Shown here piece after piece: positions 16,050 to 25,166 of a stretch of DNA of 64,000 bases. Origin of the DNA: PNNG01 sp964577055 (GTDB taxonomy: Bacteria; Bacteroidota; Bacteroidia; UBA7662); contig CAZNWC010000001.1 in the NCBI GenBank assembly GCA_964577055.1, forward strand, positions 1 to 64,000, in the 5' to 3' direction. Position 1 is the stretch's first letter. Each line of letters begins with the position of its first letter. Under the pieces are notes generated by a model. It did no database searches, was not told where the DNA came from, and worked only from the letters and a program-made list of their open reading frames with translations. A program made the position numbers and the translations under genes.

Positions 16050-17081
16050 TTACTCTGCCAAAATCCAAGAATGTGGATTTATTTCTGCTCGAGCTTTCGA
16101 CAAGAACTCCGCTTCGCCCATCGCACTTTTGGCATCAAACACCATTACGCGCATTAATTGGCTTTTTTCTGCCTTTTCAACCTTGCACATCCAACCCTTT
16201 GCAAGCAGTTTGTTTTTTAAATTTTCTGCATTTTCTACCGAAGCAAATGCCCCTACTACCACCTGCACACCATGCACTTTTACGTCGTTATTGACATTTG
16301 GCTTCCCCACAACAACCGATTCCATTGTTTTTGGTGCAGCAGCTTGCACTGGCTCCTGCTCCTCGGCAACTGCTGTAGTCGGCGTGGAAACTGTCAAGAG
16401 TTCAGGAGTCGTTTGAGTAAACGCAATTGAACTATCGACGTCTGCTGACTGACTATCAGGAATGATAGCAGCATCGCTGCTGTCTTCAAATGTAAATTCC
16501 TCTCGATCCCTTAAACTATCGAATGGATTTAGCTCGGCAACCTGCCGAATATTCAACTTGCCATTTTCGCTGAGAAACGATATTGCCAACACATTGACCA
16601 ACAGTACCGTCAGCAATACTGCCGCCGCTTGCAACCACCACATCCGCGATTTTTTAGGCAAAATCGACCCAATTTGTTTGTTTTTTTTGTCAGATTGCGG
16701 CATTAACTTTTTTACATTCGTCGCGGCGAGACCATAGTCGGCCTTCCAGCCTTGCGCATTTACCTTGCCAGGCAAGAGCTCGAGCACCCCTTCCTGTCGG
16801 TAGCACATGCCTAAACCAGGTATTTCAAATGAAGTCCCGCCGGCAATAGCCGTTTGCAAAAAGTCTTTGAATGCGTCCTCCAAACCAATATGCGCTTCAT
16901 GACTCAATTCGCTGACGCCATTGTGCAAGACCCAAACATGCCGTGGCGGCTGAATCACTGTGCCATGCTGTTGAATCCGGGCCGAGCGGTACGTCAGTAC
17001 AAGATGCCCTACCTCTCCCAATTGAATGGGACTTAGCTGCTTGTTGACACTTTCCGCTATGTGACTAATGGTTTCTTGCAT
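16050..17081 (-). CDS. CCDC81-type HU domain fused to a membrane segment and SPOR domain
   Basis: A 343-residue protein in three parts. Residues 1 to ~140 fit the prokaryotic CCDC81-like HU domains (ISHIAESVNKQLSPIQLGEV, then HEAHIGLEDAFKDFLQTAI). Residues ~148-170 are a membrane helix (WWLQAAAVLLTVLLVNVLA). After an acidic, Pro/Thr-rich stretch, residues ~268-343 form a SPOR domain (VVVGAFASVENAENLKNKL). SPOR domains bind denuded septal peptidoglycan, so the C-terminus is periplasmic and the HU-like part cytoplasmic. This suggests a link from the inside of the cell to the division-site wall. It sits 15 bp downstream of an outer-membrane barrel gene on the same strand. Confidence 0.85.
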   Translation of the reverse strand: MQETISHIAESVNKQLSPIQLGEVGHLVLTYRSARIQQHGTVIQPPRHVWVLHNGVSELSHEAHIGLEDAFKDFLQTAIAGGTSFEIPGLGMCYRQEGVLELLPGKVNAQGWKADYGLAATNVKKLMPQSDKKNKQIGSILPKKSRMWWLQAAAVLLTVLLVNVLAISFLSENGKLNIRQVAELNPFDSLRDREEFTFEDSSDAAIIPDSQSADVDSSIAFTQTTPELLTVSTPTTAVAEEQEPVQAAAPKTMESVVVGKPNVNNDVKVHGVQVVVGAFASVENAENLKNKLLAKGWMCKVEKAEKSQLMRVMVFDAKSAMGEAEFLSKARAEINPHSWILAE

Positions 17082-17096
17082 GGGGCGACGAAAATA

Positions 17097-18746
17097 TTAA
17101 AATTTGAGCACTATCCCACCCAAAATATTAAATCCGTAGGTTGGATAATTGTACCATCTAAAATAGCGCGCCGAAGTAACGTTGTTCAAATTCAAAAACA
17201 CATTGAACTGATCATTGTACTGATATGAAGCTCCTAGATTTAGATCAAACACCCCATTCAGCCGCTCTGCTGTGCCTTGTTGACTGAGGTACGCTACCCC
17301 ATTGTACACCACCGCTTCTGTGGTGAATCTTAGTTTCGATTGCAGGGCATAACTCCCTCCTGCACGCATGGCAAAAGTGGGTTGCATAAAAGGCTCTGCC
17401 AAATTGGAGAGACCATAACTCCGCCAATCCAAATTGGCATGCAAGGTATACTTATCACCGAATTTGCGATTGATTTCTGCCCTCAAGCTCGTTAAATTCG
17501 CCGCACTGTCATACACAGGCATCAATCTGCTAAAATCCGACGTATCGTTTAGAAAGAACATGGCCTGCCCCATGCGCTGGAAATTGAGCATTACATTGTA
17601 GGAGGTCAATTCGTCAATGCTTCCTTTCAAGCCCGCGTACATTTGGAACCGATTATTAAGATTCCGAATATCGGGACGAAGTCCAACGAAAGGATTGATG
17701 CGAATCATGTCTTGATAGCTGTTCCGTTCGGTATTGCCTGTGATACCACCATATGCTACCATATAAACATCGTTCAACAAATACGAGAAGTCCACATGTG
17801 GATATATCCTGAATTGTGATACACCACCTTGTGCTTCCATCGCCAGGTTTAGTCCGGCATTCACCGCAAACTTTAGTCCTTGCAACTGGTACCTCGGTTG
17901 AAAATAAACCAGCGTACGGTTTTGATTAAAGCCGGCAACATCGGCAAAATTGGTAAAGTCAATTGCGAAATCAAAAGTCAATCGGTTGGCATCATTGCGG
18001 ATGAGCAATTCACCCTCTAAGCGCAAATTGTTTTCGCGCTGTTCGAAACGATCGCTTAAACTGTAAAAACTAAAGTTTGCGCCGTATCCAACCTGATCGG
18101 CTTCAACCTCATGGCTTTTTAAGCCCAGATTGCCCGAAATCCGATTAAAAACTTGCCGAATCGAATCTCTTGGTATTTCAACAGGTCTATTAGCACCATA
18201 AAAATGCCGCACTTGTCTATCGTAATCAAATGCCGAATACAAATACACCTTATTGAGATAGCGCTTGCCATGAACGCCCAATTGATTGTCGCTCATGGCG
18301 GCATGTTGAAACAAGGCTGTATCGATGGTCAAGTCACCAGATGACGAAAAATGCCGTGCTTTGATACCGTATTCAAACTTGGGATCGCGCTTGCTCATGT
18401 AGCGAATATCGGCGAGCGGGGTATTGTAATTGCCACCTCCCAATCTGATATATCCACCCCCTAAATTGCTGGCCGGCTCGGGCAGGGCACGCAAAGGAGT
18501 AAGTGGAGCAAGCACCACTGAAGTTGGCGCCATCCGGTTAATTCCTGTGTAAATCAGCACTTTTTTATCGCTTTGCACAGTAGGAAGCTGAGGAACCGGA
18601 TGAACTTTGAGCGCATCCGCCAAAACTGCTTCATAGGCGCGCACAACATTAATAGGATCGGTTGTAAAGCCTTCCCGCTGCGCCATGGCGTGCATGCTCA
18701 TCGACAGCAGGCACCCGGTAAATCCAACAACAATTCGCTTTTTCAT
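17097..18746 (-). CDS. Outer-membrane beta-barrel protein (TonB-receptor-like, no plug domain)
   Basis: A 549-residue protein with a signal peptide (ending AMAQ near residue 22) and a short N-terminal periplasmic region rich in Pro. A barrel of many paired amphipathic strands follows, ending in FNILGGIVLKF, a typical C-terminal strand. No CarboxypepD or plug domain is visible, so it is a TonB-receptor-like barrel and not a full receptor. Its ATG overlaps the stop of the TPR protein as ATGA (18743-18746), and the HU/SPOR gene follows after 15 bp. The three may form one envelope module. Substrate or role unknown. Confidence 0.8.
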   Translation of the reverse strand: MKKRIVVGFTGCLLSMSMHAMAQREGFTTDPINVVRAYEAVLADALKVHPVPQLPTVQSDKKVLIYTGINRMAPTSVVLAPLTPLRALPEPASNLGGGYIRLGGGNYNTPLADIRYMSKRDPKFEYGIKARHFSSSGDLTIDTALFQHAAMSDNQLGVHGKRYLNKVYLYSAFDYDRQVRHFYGANRPVEIPRDSIRQVFNRISGNLGLKSHEVEADQVGYGANFSFYSLSDRFEQRENNLRLEGELLIRNDANRLTFDFAIDFTNFADVAGFNQNRTLVYFQPRYQLQGLKFAVNAGLNLAMEAQGGVSQFRIYPHVDFSYLLNDVYMVAYGGITGNTERNSYQDMIRINPFVGLRPDIRNLNNRFQMYAGLKGSIDELTSYNVMLNFQRMGQAMFFLNDTSDFSRLMPVYDSAANLTSLRAEINRKFGDKYTLHANLDWRSYGLSNLAEPFMQPTFAMRAGGSYALQSKLRFTTEAVVYNGVAYLSQQGTAERLNGVFDLNLGASYQYNDQFNVFLNLNNVTSARYFRWYNYPTYGFNILGGIVLKF

Positions 18747-21700
18747 TGATCACCTCCTTCGGGTTGTGGGTCATTTGTATTGGGCGCGTCACCTTCCCCT
18801 CCTTCGGGATTCATCGCACCGGGAGCTGTACTTCGGCCTTTTACTTGTCGGGCTTTTAATTCATCCAACCGTCGTTGCGCCTGCAAGGTGATGGCATCGG
18901 CAGCTCTGTTGTCGACAATGCTCTGCAAAGTTGCAATGGCCTGGAAATCTTCTTCCAAGGCAACATAGGTCTCAGCCAGCAGCAAAAAAGCTTTGCCAAT
19001 CCAAGTATCGTAATAGGGTATTTTGTCAACCAATTCGAAAATCGTCTGCTGCGCCAAGGCGTAGTCAGCACGCTTGTATTGTATTTCGGCCAAATAATAT
19101 TTGGCAGCTGCGCCGTACTCGCCTTTGTTTTGCTCGTAGATGGCAGTGAAAGCCAAAAGTGCTTCCGATAATTGGCCGTCTTGCAGTTGAAGCTGCGCCA
19201 AAACCAGATCCGCTTCTAACTTGGCCTGCTCATCAGCATGTTCAAACTGTTTGATTTTCTCGGCATATGCCTTGGCCAAGGCCTTCTCCGACTGACCAAA
19301 ATAAGCACGCATCAAGCCTTGAATGGCGTCCAAATAATTCCAACGCGAGTCGCTGTTTTGCTCGAGCAAACCAAAATACTTAACCGCCTGTGCAGTATCG
19401 CGCTTGGTTGAATAAAGTTTAGCCAAACGGGCATATACCCGCTCAGAATACAGGCTGCGCGGCTGATCAGCCACAAATACCAAATCCTGCAGCATCAAGG
19501 TTGTATCGCCTTTGCGGCCGTAACAATCGGCCCGGAGAAACCTTGCGCTCACCACAAAATAGCCGTCGGGAAACCGATTGATGTATCTGGTTAACGAGGC
19601 AATGCCGTTATCACAGTCATTTTGGTTGTAAGCCAATTCCGCTGCCTGAAAAGTAATGGAATCTTCTTCAGAAAGGGTTACCGTGGCAGATGGCACAGTG
19701 GCCGCAAACGCCAGGTATTCATCTACTTTGTTCAGTTGGATGCATACATTTTTTACCCCAACCAAGGCATCACGAGCCTCTTGGGTCTTGGGATACTGGG
19801 CGATCACTGCCTTGTAAGCGTCTAAGGCTGCCTGATATTGTTCTTGGTTGTAATATACAAGTCCCTTCACCAAAATGGCTTTTTTGAGCAACAAGCTGTT
19901 CGGGCGTTTTTCTGATAAAGTCTCGATTTGTTTGAGTGCTTGTTGGTAATTGTCATCCAGAAAATAGGTGTTTGCCAATTCTAAAATGGCATTGTCGAGG
20001 TAGAGCGATCCTGGAAAACGCTTTTGAAATTGCAGCAGCGCACTCACTTTTTTGTCCTTTTGCTTGAGCAATCCGAACAGAATGGCTTCTTGATAATTGG
20101 CGTAATCAGCACCTGTCAAATTTTTGGCCATCACTGCTTGGTAATGACGCAAAGCTTCTGTGTAGGTGCTGATGGCAAAATAGGCATCAGCCAACCGCAG
20201 CAACATATCGCCGTATGCGCTTTGGGCAAAAGCTTGGTTTTGCACCTTGGCAGGCTGCTTTTGCAAATCTTTTAGCCCAGCCTCAAATTGGGTAATGGCA
20301 AGCACATACTCCTGCCGTTTAAAATAGGCATACCCCAAACCATAATGGGCAGCAAACAAGGTATTTTCCGCTTCGAACCCATCCGTCACCGGATACGCTT
20401 GAATGAAGCGCTGATAATCGGCAATGGCACCAGCCAAATCGCCCAAACGATACAAGGCCTCTGCTTTCCAATAAAGTGCTTTGGCCGTGATGTTTTTATC
20501 AATGCTTTGTGACAGCGATTTGTCGAAGTTCTTTACAGCTTCTTGGTAAACACCTTGGTTGAATACTTCTACGCCTCTGTAATAGGCCACTTTTTGGTAC
20601 GACCGGTTGATGGTGAGGTTGCGTGCGGCAATGGCTTCAATTACCTCCACTGCTTCTTTGAAGTTTTTGGTCGACAACAACAGATTGCCCAGCAATTCTT
20701 TGGCTTCATCTCCAAACTTTGATGTTGGATAATTGGCCAAAAAATCTTTCAGCCAAGTCAACGATTGAGGGTGAATATTGAGCTCGTAACCAAGCTTCGC
20801 ATGATTAAAAGCAGCCATCTCTTGAATGTCTACATCCACATTTAAGCGTGATGCAGCATAAAAGCTACTCAGGGCCTGCTCTTTTAGACCCAATCGCAAA
20901 TAACTGTCGCCCAACATGAAGGTAGCACTCTGCCCCACACTATCGGTTCGAGAAGCCGCTTTGCTCAGGTATTTTACAGCTTCCTTGTAATCGCGCCCGA
21001 CGTATGCGGCATAACCTAACTGATAATAATCTTCACTGACCAGCTGTCCTCCTTGCTCCTGGTATCGCTTTAAATAGGGAATGGCTTTTACAAATTCCCC
21101 CTTTTTAAAATAGGCTTGGGCAATGAGATAGTTGATGGCAGCAAGCTGCTTTACTTCTTTGTTCGCCGAAAGTGGCAAAGCATATGCTAAGAGCGCATCA
21201 TAACGTCCGAGCTCAAATTGCAATTTCGTAATGTAATAAGGAATGATGCGTGCGTAATTCGCAGATTCACGTAACTTGTCGAAATAGGCCAATGCTGCCT
21301 CTCCTTCACCTTCTTGGTAGGCAATAACCCCTAAATAATAGTTTGCGGGGTAGTGATATTCATTTTTTAAGCCACTGATTTGCTCAAAAGCTTGTTTGGC
21401 TTCTTTGAACATGTCGCGTGTAAAGTAGCTGTATCCGAGGTAGTACCGGGCCTTGGCACTTTGATCGAGTGCGAGTAAACTCGCATCCAGACTGCTTAGC
21501 ACTGGAATTACCTCCTTGTACTTTTTGGAAATGAAATAGAATTGCCCTAAAAAGAACTTTACTTCATTTACTTCCAAAGCATCAGGATATTCCTCAATAA
21601 AGGCCAATAATTGGTGGTCAGCATCTTTCTGTCGCAATTGTGCTGTGCTGAGGGCCCGATAGTATTTCGCCCTGCGGTAAACATCCTGGTCTTCTTTCAG

Positions 21701-21895
21701 TTCTGATGGCGGAAATATGGCAGCCATCAAGCGCTCCGACTGTCGCTTTACTGCCACATAGCGGCTGTTTTGGTACAACGATTCTATCATGCGCATCTGC
21801 TCTTGATTTGCATCATAGATTTGGGTTCGTTGTGCTTTCACCAGAATGGAAAAACACAGCAGCAACACCAAAGCACCTATCCATTTTTTTTGCAT
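18743..21895 (-). CDS. Large periplasmic TPR protein
   Basis: A 1,051-residue protein with a signal peptide (LVLLLCFSILVKAQ) and tandem tetratricopeptide repeats along nearly the whole length. Recurring units such as AKARYYLGYSYFTRDMFKEA and ALYRLGDLAGAIADYQRFIQ are visible. It ends in a low-complexity acidic tail (PEGGEGDAPNTNDPQPEGG). I chose the ATG at 21893-21895, which starts directly at the signal peptide. TPR scaffolds of this type hold together envelope complexes, and the coupling to an outer-membrane barrel gene suggests that the barrel is its partner. The family is not named more precisely from the sequence. Confidence 0.85.
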   Translation of the reverse strand: MQKKWIGALVLLLCFSILVKAQRTQIYDANQEQMRMIESLYQNSRYVAVKRQSERLMAAIFPPSELKEDQDVYRRAKYYRALSTAQLRQKDADHQLLAFIEEYPDALEVNEVKFFLGQFYFISKKYKEVIPVLSSLDASLLALDQSAKARYYLGYSYFTRDMFKEAKQAFEQISGLKNEYHYPANYYLGVIAYQEGEGEAALAYFDKLRESANYARIIPYYITKLQFELGRYDALLAYALPLSANKEVKQLAAINYLIAQAYFKKGEFVKAIPYLKRYQEQGGQLVSEDYYQLGYAAYVGRDYKEAVKYLSKAASRTDSVGQSATFMLGDSYLRLGLKEQALSSFYAASRLNVDVDIQEMAAFNHAKLGYELNIHPQSLTWLKDFLANYPTSKFGDEAKELLGNLLLSTKNFKEAVEVIEAIAARNLTINRSYQKVAYYRGVEVFNQGVYQEAVKNFDKSLSQSIDKNITAKALYWKAEALYRLGDLAGAIADYQRFIQAYPVTDGFEAENTLFAAHYGLGYAYFKRQEYVLAITQFEAGLKDLQKQPAKVQNQAFAQSAYGDMLLRLADAYFAISTYTEALRHYQAVMAKNLTGADYANYQEAILFGLLKQKDKKVSALLQFQKRFPGSLYLDNAILELANTYFLDDNYQQALKQIETLSEKRPNSLLLKKAILVKGLVYYNQEQYQAALDAYKAVIAQYPKTQEARDALVGVKNVCIQLNKVDEYLAFAATVPSATVTLSEEDSITFQAAELAYNQNDCDNGIASLTRYINRFPDGYFVVSARFLRADCYGRKGDTTLMLQDLVFVADQPRSLYSERVYARLAKLYSTKRDTAQAVKYFGLLEQNSDSRWNYLDAIQGLMRAYFGQSEKALAKAYAEKIKQFEHADEQAKLEADLVLAQLQLQDGQLSEALLAFTAIYEQNKGEYGAAAKYYLAEIQYKRADYALAQQTIFELVDKIPYYDTWIGKAFLLLAETYVALEEDFQAIATLQSIVDNRAADAITLQAQRRLDELKARQVKGRSTAPGAMNPEGGEGDAPNTNDPQPEGGDQ

Positions 21896-22050
21896 GCTTA
21901 CTTTGTTTGAATGGCCTAATAACGCGTTTGCTCTACATAGAGTACACCTAAACAAAACTACTTAAGGCATTTCCCCAAATGCAGTGTATGCCCTTAAATA
22001 GTTTTGAACAGTGTGGATAAAATCGGTCAAAACACTGTGTGACTGTCCAA

Positions 22051-22073
22051 AAAAATCCCGCCGAAGCGGGATT
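22051..22073 (-). terminator. Intrinsic terminator of the TonB-dependent receptor gene
   Basis: On the minus strand the stem AATCCCGC/GCGGGATT closes a TTCG tetraloop and is followed by a run of T. It lies three bases after the stop codon at 22076. Confidence 0.85.
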
Positions 22074-22075
22074 GT

Positions 22076-24382
22076 TTAAAAACTGAGGGTAACCCCCAAA
22101 CTGGGCAAAATGGGCAATTGATTCACCCGATTAAATCTCACCCGATCGAAATAGAAAATATTCTCTCGATTGTATGCATTGCTCAAGCTGAAATTAAAAT
22201 CCAACTCAGAGCGATCGCTAATGGCCCAAACGTGGCGCAATGAAACATCCAAACGATGGTATGTAGGCAGCCTGCCTTGGTTAAAGTCAGCATATACAAT
22301 GCCCAATCCACCATTTTGACTTAAATAATCAGCATTGATGCCGTTAAGCGAAAGATTCGGGTAAAAACCTTGCGTTTGCGTAAATGGGAATCCCGATCCA
22401 AAATTCCAACGCCCACTTAACTCCCAATTCAGATTTTCACCGAAGGTGTAGGTCGAAACCAAATTGATATTGTGTCGGCGGTCGAAACTAGGATTGTAAG
22501 TGCGAATGCCATCAAATCTGTCGACATAAGTCCATGAATATGTGGCCCAGAAGTAAAAACGCTTGCGGTCATACTTCAAACGGAAATCAAAACCATACGC
22601 CTGCCCACGTTCCACGATATAGTCCTTTTTGAGAAAATCAGGCTTGTCGTTAAACTCGGTTATATCAGCATAAATCTTGTCTCGGTTGATATTGGTGAGT
22701 TGGTTAAAATCTTTGATGTAGGCTTCTGCATTGAATTCGAAAAACCTTCCAAAGTCAATTTCAGCACCTGCAATGGCGTGGCGGGCTTTTTGCAATTTGC
22801 TGGTTACAGGCGCTCCATCGAAGGTGCGTGGCAAATTGTCGGGGCCCGACAAAAATCCATAAAACAAATTCACAATGTCGCGATCAGACTGTGCCGAAAT
22901 CAAGTTTTGCGAGTACAATCCACCGGCAAACTTCAATCGGAGACGTTTGGTAAGGTTGTACTTCGCACCCAAACGAGGTTCTAAACTCACCTCCCCCAAA
23001 GAAGAGTAAGAATGCAAACGAAATCCGGGTTCAAATACCAACTTATCTGTCAGGTATTTGTACTTCACATAACCTGCAAGTTCTGTGGTGCTGGCATCTT
23101 GGCTCAAAATCAATCCGCCGGGATTGGTAAACCTAAAATTGGTACTGAAACCAATCACATCTACCCCATAAACCACTTCATTTTCACCCAAAAACTGGGT
23201 GATGTTTACGTTTCCATTGAATCCAGTGATACCACTCTCCCTGGGGGCACCATCGGCTTCCACCTGTGTGGCTTGATAATCGGAATACGCCACGGTACCG
23301 CTGATGAGCGAGGTAGAACCTTCAGGAATCAATACGAAATTTGCACCTGTTCCGAATGAATTCCAGCTGATATCCGCTACCTGTCTAAAATTAACCCGGT
23401 CATTAAAATTAAAACCAAACAGACTGAGCTTGCTTCCGTTTTTGGCCTTGAAAGTGGTTTTTGCGTAAATATCATTGAAGCTAAAAGGCAGTCCATTGCT
23501 GTCGGCATAACTATACAACAGCTTTGAAGTACGGTCGAGATAAGAGGTCTTACCGGCAATCACAAAAGTCGGGGCCAATCGATCCGGATTTTTGGGTTTT
23601 GCCAAAGGCCCTTCGAGCACCAAGCGGCTCATAAATGGACTTGCACCAACCTTACCGGTTAACCTTTTCTGATTACCATCCCGTGTTGTTACATCCATCA
23701 CCGCCGAAATACGTCCGCCGTGATTGGCGTTGTAGCCCCCGGTATATACGTCGGCGTTTTTGATGATATCGGTTTCAAAGACCGAAAACAGGCCAATGGA
23801 GTGGAAAGGATTGTAAATAATCATGCCGTCGAGCAGCACCTTGTTCTGCACCGGTGAACCACCTCTGATGTACAATTGACCACCTTGGTCGCCTGTGAAA
23901 ACCACACCAGGCAATACCTGAAGGTACTGGGCAATGTCGGCATCACCCCCAACACTTACAATTTGGGTGATTTGTTTGGGTGTAACGGTTTCAACCGATA
24001 CTTTCACCGAAGTCAATTGTTCTTGCTTTTCGGCACTTACTTCAATGGCATTCAGCTGAATGCTCGATTTGTTCAGGAAAAGCTTATGGTTCACTATACC
24101 ACCTGAACGGAGCACGACTTGAACCGCTGCCGTATCGTAGCCGAGGTAGGTACTCATCAATGTATATGTACCCGCTGGTACACGTGTGATCGAAAAAAAA
24201 CCATTCACATCGGTACTTGCTCCAAATGTGGTTCCCTTTAAAAATACGTTTGTGAACAAAATTGGCTCACCACTCGACTTATCATAAACAAACCCACGAA
24301 TGGTACCGCTTGCATCTTGTGCTTTTGCTCCCAGGACTCCGAAAAAAATCAAAAAAGCGAAGCCTGCTAAAAAATCCTTCAT
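22076..24382 (-). CDS. TonB-dependent receptor with N-terminal CarboxypepD-regulatory-like domain
   Basis: A 768-residue outer-membrane transporter. It has a signal peptide, then a carboxypeptidase-regulatory-like Ig domain (IRGFVYDKSSGEPILFTNVF, later NGFFSITRVPAGTYTL) and a plug domain (LQVLPGVVFTGDQGGQLYI, then GGSPVQNKVLLDGMIIYNP). A 22-stranded-type barrel follows, ending SLGVTLSF. The start is the ATG at 24380-24382; a longer frame begins at a TTG with no signal peptide. No SusD-like partner or regulator lies beside it, so the substrate cannot be inferred. Confidence 0.9.
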   Translation of the reverse strand: MKDFLAGFAFLIFFGVLGAKAQDASGTIRGFVYDKSSGEPILFTNVFLKGTTFGASTDVNGFFSITRVPAGTYTLMSTYLGYDTAAVQVVLRSGGIVNHKLFLNKSSIQLNAIEVSAEKQEQLTSVKVSVETVTPKQITQIVSVGGDADIAQYLQVLPGVVFTGDQGGQLYIRGGSPVQNKVLLDGMIIYNPFHSIGLFSVFETDIIKNADVYTGGYNANHGGRISAVMDVTTRDGNQKRLTGKVGASPFMSRLVLEGPLAKPKNPDRLAPTFVIAGKTSYLDRTSKLLYSYADSNGLPFSFNDIYAKTTFKAKNGSKLSLFGFNFNDRVNFRQVADISWNSFGTGANFVLIPEGSTSLISGTVAYSDYQATQVEADGAPRESGITGFNGNVNITQFLGENEVVYGVDVIGFSTNFRFTNPGGLILSQDASTTELAGYVKYKYLTDKLVFEPGFRLHSYSSLGEVSLEPRLGAKYNLTKRLRLKFAGGLYSQNLISAQSDRDIVNLFYGFLSGPDNLPRTFDGAPVTSKLQKARHAIAGAEIDFGRFFEFNAEAYIKDFNQLTNINRDKIYADITEFNDKPDFLKKDYIVERGQAYGFDFRLKYDRKRFYFWATYSWTYVDRFDGIRTYNPSFDRRHNINLVSTYTFGENLNWELSGRWNFGSGFPFTQTQGFYPNLSLNGINADYLSQNGGLGIVYADFNQGRLPTYHRLDVSLRHVWAISDRSELDFNFSLSNAYNRENIFYFDRVRFNRVNQLPILPSLGVTLSF

Positions 24383-24494
24383 GTAAACAAATTGGAATGC
24401 CGAATTTAGCCTTTCAGCGGCCAAATGCCAACTACAAATTTTAACAAGCTGTTAAAATGCGTTAAACGTCAGTTTAATGACAAACGGTTGACAA

Positions 24495-25106
24495 TTACAA
24501 AATGCTAAGGTCGCCTTTGCCAGCTCTGATTACTTCTATCTCATCGCTGCTGCAATCCAAAACCGTTGATGGTTCGTTTTCTCCGTAACCACCATCCACC
24601 AGCATGTCTATTTCATCACCATAACGTCCCCAAATTAAATCGGGATCAGTGGTGTACTCTACCACATCATCTAAATCGAGCACTGAGGATGAAACAATTG
24701 GATTGCCGAGGGCTTGTACAATCGCCCGGGCAATGGCATTATCGGGCACACGGATGCCAATGGTTTTGCGTTTGCTGTGAAAAATTTTGGGCACTTGCCC
24801 ATTGGCCTTCAAGATGAAAGTATACGGACCAGGTAAAGCGCGCTTCATCATCTTAAAAACCTGATTCGGCAACTGCATGGTATAGTCCGACAAATTGCTC
24901 AAATCGTGGCATATGATGGCGTATTGACCTTGTTCGAGCTTTTTGAGTCGGTTGATTTTGTCGATGGCCTTGTTGTTGTACATGTCGGCGCCGAAGGCAT
25001 AAATGGTATCCGTTGGATAAATAATCACCCCGCCTGCCTTCAGACAGTCAACCACTTGCTGCAGTTGCTTGTCGTTCACATTTTCTTCGTACAATCGAAC
25101 CCGCAT
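24495..25106 (-). CDS. L-threonylcarbamoyladenylate synthase, Sua5/YciO/YrdC family
   Basis: A 203-residue enzyme of the family that makes threonylcarbamoyl-AMP from Thr, bicarbonate and ATP for the t6A modification of ANN-decoding tRNAs. The family signatures GGVIIYPTDTIYAFGADM, LPGPYTFILKA, IGIRVPDNAIARAI and VSSSVLDL are present, and SSxTVxDC near the end appears as PSTVLDC. It ends shortly after that, so it is a short YrdC/YciO type without the extra Sua5 domain. YciO paralogues look similar, so the exact reaction is less certain. It lies downstream of sucC on the same strand behind a terminator hairpin. Confidence 0.85.
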   Translation of the reverse strand: MRVRLYEENVNDKQLQQVVDCLKAGGVIIYPTDTIYAFGADMYNNKAIDKINRLKKLEQGQYAIICHDLSNLSDYTMQLPNQVFKMMKRALPGPYTFILKANGQVPKIFHSKRKTIGIRVPDNAIARAIVQALGNPIVSSSVLDLDDVVEYTTDPDLIWGRYGDEIDMLVDGGYGENEPSTVLDCSSDEIEVIRAGKGDLSIL

Positions 25107-25120
25107 GGTGTAAAAATACG

Positions 25121-25146
25121 AAAAGCAGGGCGTTAACCCTGCTTTT
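25121..25146. terminator. Terminator between sucC and the YrdC-family gene
   Basis: Ten-pair stem AAAAGCAGGG/CCCTGCTTTT with a six-base loop, in the 60-bp gap downstream of sucC. It is symmetrical, so it could work on either strand, and it lies in the leader of the downstream gene. Confidence 0.75.
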
Positions 25147-25166
25147 CCTTCTATCTGCATTATTGG

